Below, piece by piece: positions 59,287 through 64,000 of a stretch of DNA of 64,000 nucleotides; position 1 is the first letter of the stretch; each line of letters begins with the position of its first letter. The translations under genes and the position numbers were made by a program. The stretch is from positions 62,001 to 126,000 of the forward strand of contig CAMECH010000003.1 of NCBI GenBank assembly GCA_945913015.1, given 5' to 3'. The notes below the pieces were generated by a model that saw nothing but the letters and a program-made list of their open reading frames with translations, was not told the origin of the DNA and did not search any database. Source of the stretch: an uncultured Bacteroides sp. (GTDB taxonomy: Bacteria > Bacillota > Clostridia > Lachnospirales > Lachnospiraceae).

Positions 59287-60699
59287 TTATGCTTTTAGGA
59301 AATCCTGTGGATAGTAATCCTTAAGACACTCCCATGTATTGTATGTCATCTCATCAAACAGCTTAAGTCCGTCATCGAGCGTTAGTGTCGAACACAGTGG
59401 CTGATTCATAAATGCATTAAAAATCATATCGTGATTTCTGTTCTTTATGCCGTTATACAGGTCGTCCACATTAATACAGCACCTTGATATCAGATTTACA
59501 ACACCTGCCGGAAGCTCGCCTGCCGTTACCGGCACAACACTGTCATTGGTGAACACGGCATTTGTCTCAACGACAGAGCCAAGCGGAAGATATTTCACCT
59601 GTCCGCGGTTAGGAAGATTCACATTGGTAACTTTGCTCTTAAGCCCCAGTATCGCACGCATAATATCAACAGCCTCCTCCTGTGATTTTTCAACCTTCAC
59701 AGGTATTTTGCCATCTGCCAGGTCAATTGACTCCTGAATCCTTTCATTCATCTGCTTAATCCTGAAATCAACAGTTGTCAGTGCGAACTTCCAGTAATCA
59801 ACCTGCTCCTTTGATGCCAGATACCAGTTGTTATTCATAAACTCCGCAAGATGTCTGTCTCCTGCTGCCCCAAGCACTCCGTAACGTTTGTACATATCCA
59901 TTTTGACACGGTTTGCATACGCAAATGTATCCGTCTTATACTGATTGGCAGTTCCGTGTTCGTAATGACCGCATTCATAGAACCTGCTGACGTAATCATC
60001 CATGTAATCCATAATTTCAACATCATGGTACTTTGCAGACTTAATCCATGTAAAATGATTTATTCCCGAAACATCAGTATAAATCTCGTTCCTCGTCGCT
60101 TCAATCCCCATTTCCTCCTTAAGGACATCGCAGAGGAAATCCTGTGTATGGAAAACCTCATGGCAGCAACCAAATGCTTTAATCTCAGGGAATACATCAT
60201 AGAGTGTTTTTACACAGATACTCATAGGATTGGTAAAATTAATAACCCATGCATCAGGACAGACTTCACGTATTTTTCTTGCAAACATTTCGTAAACGGG
60301 AACCGTCCTCATTGCGCGAAGCACTCCGCCCGGGCCTGCCGTATCACCGACACTCTGATAAATGCCGTATTTTTCAGGGGCATGTACATCACTTCTCATT
60401 TGTTCAAATGTGCCGGGAAGTATCGAAATAACTACAAAGTCAGCATTTTCAAGTGCATCCTCAATTCTGTCGTAAACAACATAATTCCACTTTGAGACAG
60501 TTTCAGCCGCATTATTAATACGCTCACCAATTTTCTGATTGCGCACCGCAGCCTCTCTGTCAATGTCATAAAGGCCTATTTCACCCGACATGTCGCCTGC
60601 AAGTGCAAGGTCAGTCATAAATACCCTTGCCCACTGCTTTGAACCGCCGCCTATATATGCAATTTTTATTTCATCAAGATTTTTAGCCCTGCTCTTCAT
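59287..60699 (-). CDS. glycoside hydrolase family 4 enzyme, possibly alpha-galacturonidase
   Basis: A 470-residue GH4 enzyme, a family that uses NAD+ and Mn2+ in a redox elimination mechanism. The Rossmann motif is 'IAYIGGGSKQWARVF' near 12, the metal ligands are in 'GCCHEVFH' near 176 and 'SGINHFTW' near 210, and 'INFTNPMSICV' near 151 is conserved. The close GGGS-x-x-W and long length resemble alpha-galacturonidase/alpha-galactosidase members rather than 6-phospho-glucosidases. The start lies at the end of structured repeat C. Confidence 0.85.
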   Translation of the reverse strand: MKSRAKNLDEIKIAYIGGGSKQWARVFMTDLALAGDMSGEIGLYDIDREAAVRNQKIGERINNAAETVSKWNYVVYDRIEDALENADFVVISILPGTFEQMRSDVHAPEKYGIYQSVGDTAGPGGVLRAMRTVPVYEMFARKIREVCPDAWVINFTNPMSICVKTLYDVFPEIKAFGCCHEVFHTQDFLCDVLKEEMGIEATRNEIYTDVSGINHFTWIKSAKYHDVEIMDYMDDYVSRFYECGHYEHGTANQYKTDTFAYANRVKMDMYKRYGVLGAAGDRHLAEFMNNNWYLASKEQVDYWKFALTTVDFRIKQMNERIQESIDLADGKIPVKVEKSQEEAVDIMRAILGLKSKVTNVNLPNRGQVKYLPLGSVVETNAVFTNDSVVPVTAGELPAGVVNLISRCCINVDDLYNGIKNRNHDMIFNAFMNQPLCSTLTLDDGLKLFDEMTYNTWECLKDYYPQDFLKA

Positions 60700-60820
60700 A
60701 TTAATCTCCATTCCGCAGACGCTTATGCGCCGGAGGAATCGCGAGCCAAATATAGGATTTGGCTCTGCGATAATGGCTTGTTTGTGGCGCCTGCGGCACA
60801 AACAGCCGTGTGAAAAATCA
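60697..60820 (-). repeat. structured repeat, copy C, ending at the GH4 start codon
   Basis: On the minus strand this copy matches copy A almost base for base from TTTTTCACACGGC to the start codon. Hairpin 2 with its 10-nt loop, hairpin 3 and hairpin 4 are intact. Loop 60787-60795 can pair with 60714-60722 (nine pairs, one G-U), as in copy A. The 5' arm of hairpin 1 is missing, and the copy starts about 20 nt after the stop codon of the PAP2 gene. Confidence 0.85.
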
Positions 60821-60841
60821 GCGCATCTGCGTAATTTCAAG

Positions 60842-61351
60842 TCACATCAGAAAAAATATTATCCCTCCTGCGATATAGCCAACAGAAAGCCCGGCAATCA
60901 CATCCGACGGATAGTGAACTCCTGCAAGAACTCTTGTTACTGCCACAAGAAGCGACAGCACAAAAACAGCCACTCCGACATACAGGTTTATGTATATGCA
61001 TGCTGCTGCAATAAGCGCTGCCGACAGTGCATGCCTGCTTGGAAACGACTGTCCTTTTTTATCCTTTGCTATCACCGGAATAACAGCATTTTCCCCCTCG
61101 TAGGGTCTTTCTCTGTCAAAAAGTTTTCGTATCAGCGACACAATAAAAAACACGGCACACGGTACTCCAATAAATACAGCAAGCCGTAAATCAGCATTTA
61201 ACAAAAGCCATGCTGCAATTAATATATATATTGCCGCAATCACAAGCGGAACTGCCTTATAAAAGAACTTAAGTATTGTAACTCTTCGCCTGTCCTTTTC
61301 AAACCACAGGCGCACAGGCTCATACATAGCTTTATATCTGCTTTTTTTCAT
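60842..61351 (-). CDS. PAP2-family phosphatase
   Basis: A 169-residue membrane phosphatase with about five helices. The three PAP2 motifs are 'RKLFDRERPYEG' near 75, 'SFPSRHALSA' near 102 and 'TRVLAGVHYPSDVIAG' near 138. Substrates of small PAP2 proteins are undecaprenyl pyrophosphate or phosphatidylglycerol phosphate; which applies is not clear. It follows rng on the same strand after 8 nt. Confidence 0.9.
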   Translation of the reverse strand: MKKSRYKAMYEPVRLWFEKDRRRVTILKFFYKAVPLVIAAIYILIAAWLLLNADLRLAVFIGVPCAVFFIVSLIRKLFDRERPYEGENAVIPVIAKDKKGQSFPSRHALSAALIAAACIYINLYVGVAVFVLSLLVAVTRVLAGVHYPSDVIAGLSVGYIAGGIIFFLM

Positions 61352-61359
61352 AATTTTTC

Positions 61360-62652
61360 TTATTCCTGAGCCTTCCTGTTTCCGTTTAATATTTCATGAA
61401 GCGGCTTTCTGATTTTCTTTCTCGTAATCTCAACAAGACCAAGCTTTGTCATATCAACAACGCTTGCAGGCACCATGTCCTTTGAAAGAATCTGTTCGAG
61501 GTAATCCATCAGTTCTTTGCGTTCTTCCTTCGTGTCAAGATTAATGAAATCAACTATAATAATTCCCGAAAGATTACGCAGTGCAAGCTGCCTCCCTATT
61601 TCTTCCGCCGCCTGCTTATTAATTTTTAAATATGTATTATCAGTAAGCTTTCTGTTGCCGGTAAACTTACCCGTATTTACATCAATAACAGTAAGCGCCT
61701 CAGTCGGTTCAATCACAAGATAACCGCCCGACGGCAGCCATACCCTTGTGCTTAATGCATTTTTAAGCTGTCCCGCTATATTATAAAGGCTTGCGAGTGA
61801 AAGCAGTTTATCATCATAAAGCTCAAGCTTTGACAGCTCCTCAGGTTCATTTTCAAGAAGATATCTTCGTATCGTCTCGTATATTTCGGGTATATCCGTG
61901 ATTATCTTTTCCAGATTGGTAGCACGCAGATTCTGCACATCCTCAAGGCATGTATCTGTAGGCGAGTACATCTTTGTAAATGCTACTCTCGTAGGCGCAT
62001 ATTTCATAATCTCAATGAGCCTTTCAACAAGTTTTGCGGCTTCCGAAACTACCGCATCATCTGCTGCATTTTCTGCATTGGTTCTTATGATAATGTCAAA
62101 TACGGGCTGCCCTGACACATGCTGCTCAGATGCAGTACTTCCGCAGTTTTTTTCTTCATTTTCATCGCCATAATGCTTTCGCATCACGCCTTTAACAGTC
62201 TCCTTCACAATGCGCTGCAGATGGCTCTTTCGTTCCTCGTCCGTAATTTTTCTGGAAGCAAATACAGACGGATGTTCAAGCTTATTGTTCAATGACAGCG
62301 CGCAGAATCTGCCCGTCAGGCTTATTTTTGAGGTTAGCGTCGGCTCCTTTGTCTTAACACTCTCGCGAGACACCTGTACTAAAATCAAATCTCCGGCACA
62401 CAGCTTATCCGTATTCTTCCGGTTCAGAAAAATATGCTTATCATTCTCCGTAAGCGAATAATAACCCTTCTGACCCTTTGCATACTCAACAAAAGCTGCC
62501 TGTATATTATTAACAATATTTTCAACGCGCCCGACATAAATATTGCCCAGGATAGAATCCTCCTGCAACACACGTATTGTGCGCATTGTCATATCCTCAC
62601 ATACAGTCGAAACCGCTATGTCATTAACATTGGTTATAAGTAATTTCTGCAT
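61360..62652 (-). CDS. rng: ribonuclease G/E family endoribonuclease
   Basis: A 430-residue RNase G-like enzyme. An S1 domain is at about 33-110 ('NIYVGRVENIVNNIQAAFVEY' parts), and the DNase I-like catalytic part has the two metal aspartates in 'LTVIDVNTGKFTG' near 320 and 'IIIVDFINLDTKEER' near 363. The zinc-link cysteines of E. coli RNase E are not obvious. ATG 62652 has GGAGG at 5 nt. rng normally lies next to rplU; here four non-core genes intervene. Confidence 0.93.
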   Translation of the reverse strand: MQKLLITNVNDIAVSTVCEDMTMRTIRVLQEDSILGNIYVGRVENIVNNIQAAFVEYAKGQKGYYSLTENDKHIFLNRKNTDKLCAGDLILVQVSRESVKTKEPTLTSKISLTGRFCALSLNNKLEHPSVFASRKITDEERKSHLQRIVKETVKGVMRKHYGDENEEKNCGSTASEQHVSGQPVFDIIIRTNAENAADDAVVSEAAKLVERLIEIMKYAPTRVAFTKMYSPTDTCLEDVQNLRATNLEKIITDIPEIYETIRRYLLENEPEELSKLELYDDKLLSLASLYNIAGQLKNALSTRVWLPSGGYLVIEPTEALTVIDVNTGKFTGNRKLTDNTYLKINKQAAEEIGRQLALRNLSGIIIVDFINLDTKEERKELMDYLEQILSKDMVPASVVDMTKLGLVEITRKKIRKPLHEILNGNRKAQE

Positions 62653-62854
62653 CATTTCCTCCGTAAAAACCCGCTTTGTATTATATCAATTTGCACCGGT
62701 TTTGTCCATAATATAATAGGTATACCCACACCTGCATACATGCGCGCCCAGCAGTGTCATTACACACATAAATAAAAAGCATGCCCAACATCCGGACATG
62801 CCATTACCTCATTATACCATTCTCTCATTATCTCATCATCACATTAAGCACAGT

Positions 62855-63040
62855 CTATTTGTAAGTAAGTCCAAATACAACTCCGCCAATTACTGTAAGC
62901 AGTATACCTGTAGGCACATGAATAAGCCATGTTATTGCGGCAACCACAAAAATCAATACGATAATCAGCGTGCTGAACTTTGAATGATGCCTTATGTTCT
63001 TATGCATCTCTGATGTTTCGTTAGTCTCCAAATTCCCCAT
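62855..63040 (-). CDS. small two-helix membrane protein
   Basis: A 61-residue protein with a polar N-terminal 22 residues and two closely spaced hydrophobic segments (about 24-41 and 45-60). ATG 63040 follows GAGGAATAT. No family recognised. It lies alone between rng and alaS; the 199 nt from 62656 to 62854 show nothing clear. Confidence 0.5.
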   Translation of the reverse strand: MGNLETNETSEMHKNIRHHSKFSTLIIVLIFVVAAITWLIHVPTGILLTVIGGVVFGLTYK

Positions 63041-63196
63041 ATATTCCTCACTTTTATGATTCACTGCCACGCTGCAACCTTCAACAGTCTGAAAACACGC
63101 TGTCAAAACTACTGATATTATTATTATACACTAATTTCCTCCTTTTTGAAGTAAATTTTGTTACCATTTTGTAAACTTTCTGTAAACGAAACAGGC

Positions 63197-63229
63197 ATAA
63201 AAAAGGCTGTCTGAAAAACAGACAGCCTT
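63197..63229 (-). terminator. terminator after alaS
   Basis: On the minus strand AAGGCTGTCTG and CAGACAGCCTT pair perfectly (11 bp, loop TTTTT) and are followed by TTTTTTAT. Confidence 0.92.
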
Positions 63230-63262
63230 GAAATTCACTTATTAATTTAATGCCTGTAAAGC

Positions 63263-64000
63263 TTACTGAAGCTGTGACGCGACCACATCAGCTGCCTTTG
63301 AAAGCAGTTCCTCAACTCCGGCAGGATTCTTTCCGCCTGCCTGAGCCATATTAGGACGTCCGCCGCCACCGCCTCCGACAACCGGAGCAACCGCTTTGAT
63401 AAGATTTCCTGCATGTGCGCCCTTTGCAACCGCATCGTCTGTTGCCATCGCAATTACATTAACCTTATCACCGCCCTGTGTTGAAACAAGAATAACAACA
63501 CCTGAACCGATTTTTTCCTTCATGCTGTCACCAAGATTACGAAGGCCGTTCATGTCAACATCAGCAACATTTACAGGAAGGAATTTAAATCCGCCGATTT
63601 TCTTTACATTTGCCATTACATCGCCAACTGCCTCATTGGCAAGTTTAGCTTTCAGCTTCTCATTTTCTGAAGAAAGAGATTTAATCTCATCATTCATTGT
63701 CTCAAGCTTATGGATAAGCTGTGAGGGCTCTGTTTTAGCTGTCTTGCATGCCTCATGAAGCGTATTCTCAATGTTCTTATAGTATGAAAGGACACCATTG
63801 CCCGTAAGTGCCTCTATACGTCTGATTCCGGCTGCCACGCCTGCCTCTGAAACAATCTTGAAAAGCATGATGCTGCTTGTATTTGCAACATGTGTACCAC
63901 CGCAAAGCTCTGTTGAGAAATCTCCCATTGATACAACGCGGACATTGTCACCGTACTTTTCTCCGAACAATGCCATGGCGCCTGTCTTCTTGGCATCCTC
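63263..64000 (-). CDS. alaS: alanyl-tRNA synthetase, C-terminal part (runs off the window)
   Basis: The last 245 residues of AlaRS; the reading frame stays open to the window edge. The end of the editing domain has '[14 protein letters not shown]' with the conserved Cys-x-x-x-His zinc motif, then a coiled coil, and the C-terminal C-Ala domain ends with the glycine-rich '[17 protein letters not shown]'. The full gene lies further along on the minus strand. A strong terminator follows. Confidence 0.95.
   Translation of the reverse strand, partial: EDAKKTGAMALFGEKYGDNVRVVSMGDFSTELCGGTHVANTSSIMLFKIVSEAGVAAGIRRIEALTGNGVLSYYKNIENTLHEACKTAKTEPSQLIHKLETMNDEIKSLSSENEKLKAKLANEAVGDVMANVKKIGGFKFLPVNVADVDMNGLRNLGDSMKEKIGSGVVILVSTQGGDKVNVIAMATDDAVAKGAHAGNLIKAVAPVVGGGGGGRPNMAQAGGKNPAGVEELLSKAADVVASQLQ

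Overview
The window looks like chromosomal DNA from a low-GC Firmicute of the Lachnospiraceae (Clostridia). The evidence is gene order: pta-ackA-DUF177-rpmF-plsX-acpP-rnc-smc-ftsY, ylxM-ffh-rpsP-khpA-rimM, a fused mre/min/rodA/sepF cluster, lexA beside a yneA-like gene, and rng near rplU-prp-rpmA-obgE-yhbY-nadD-yqeK-rsfS. A GH4 glycosidase close to alpha-galacturonidases would fit a pectin user such as Lachnospira, but the genus is only a guess. Nothing in the window is clearly phage or plasmid.

Layout. 0-2.2 kb: WYL regulator, a C-terminal gene remnant, a small membrane protein, a GNAT acetyltransferase and tRNA-Leu(CAA). 2.3-13.5 kb: acetate production (pta, ackA), lipid synthesis (plsX, acpP), RNase III, SMC, FtsY and threonine ammonia-lyase. 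13.6-17.2 kb: a MacAB-like export system. 17.3-20.6 kb: SRP and ribosome assembly genes. 20.6-32.8 kb: radC, then a long morphogenesis and division run (mreB, mreC, mreD, PBP2, minCDE, rodA, mgsA, HlyD-like, yggS, sepF). 32.9-36.4 kb: aroB, lspA, rluD, a cytidylate-kinase-like gene. 36.5-42.2 kb: an L,D-transpeptidase-fold protein that has lost its catalytic Cys, a tyrosine recombinase, a DEAD-box helicase, a TtcA-like enzyme and a divergent SOS pair (yneA-like/lexA) with two LexA boxes. 42.2-52.4 kb is accessory: an SPQTG surface protein, a GT2 enzyme with its membrane partner, a LytTR regulator, a PD-(D/E)XK-like nuclease, ppdK, a Cys-rich repeat lipoprotein and a small XRE regulator. 52.5-64 kb (minus strand): rsfS to rplU, then non-core genes (MATE, lipoprotein, GH4, PAP2), rng, a small membrane protein and the 3' end of alaS.

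The most interesting signal is a family of about 145-nt structured repeats whose 3' end supplies the Shine-Dalgarno sequence and touches the start codon of unrelated genes: lspA (34.05-34.20 kb), a TtcA-like gene (40.03-40.18 kb) and the GH4 gene (60.70-60.82 kb, minus). Each copy can form successive hairpins. The 10-nt loop of hairpin 2 can pair with the segment just before the Shine-Dalgarno, making a pseudoknot, and several of those base pairs differ between copies by compensatory changes. Shorter pieces carrying only the last hairpin plus the Shine-Dalgarno precede xerC-like, yhbY and perhaps obgE, plsX and the XRE gene. This suggests a mobile or dispersed RNA-level 5'-UTR element.

Other points: a near-consensus promoter sits so close to ylxM that its mRNA may be leaderless; a long imperfect hairpin in the rnc leader looks like an RNase III autoregulation site; four degenerate hairpin units lie in tandem upstream of ppdK's 3' end; and a nuclease gene has an ACG codon where the Shine-Dalgarno predicts its start. 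Functions are read from motifs and context only; no database search was possible.
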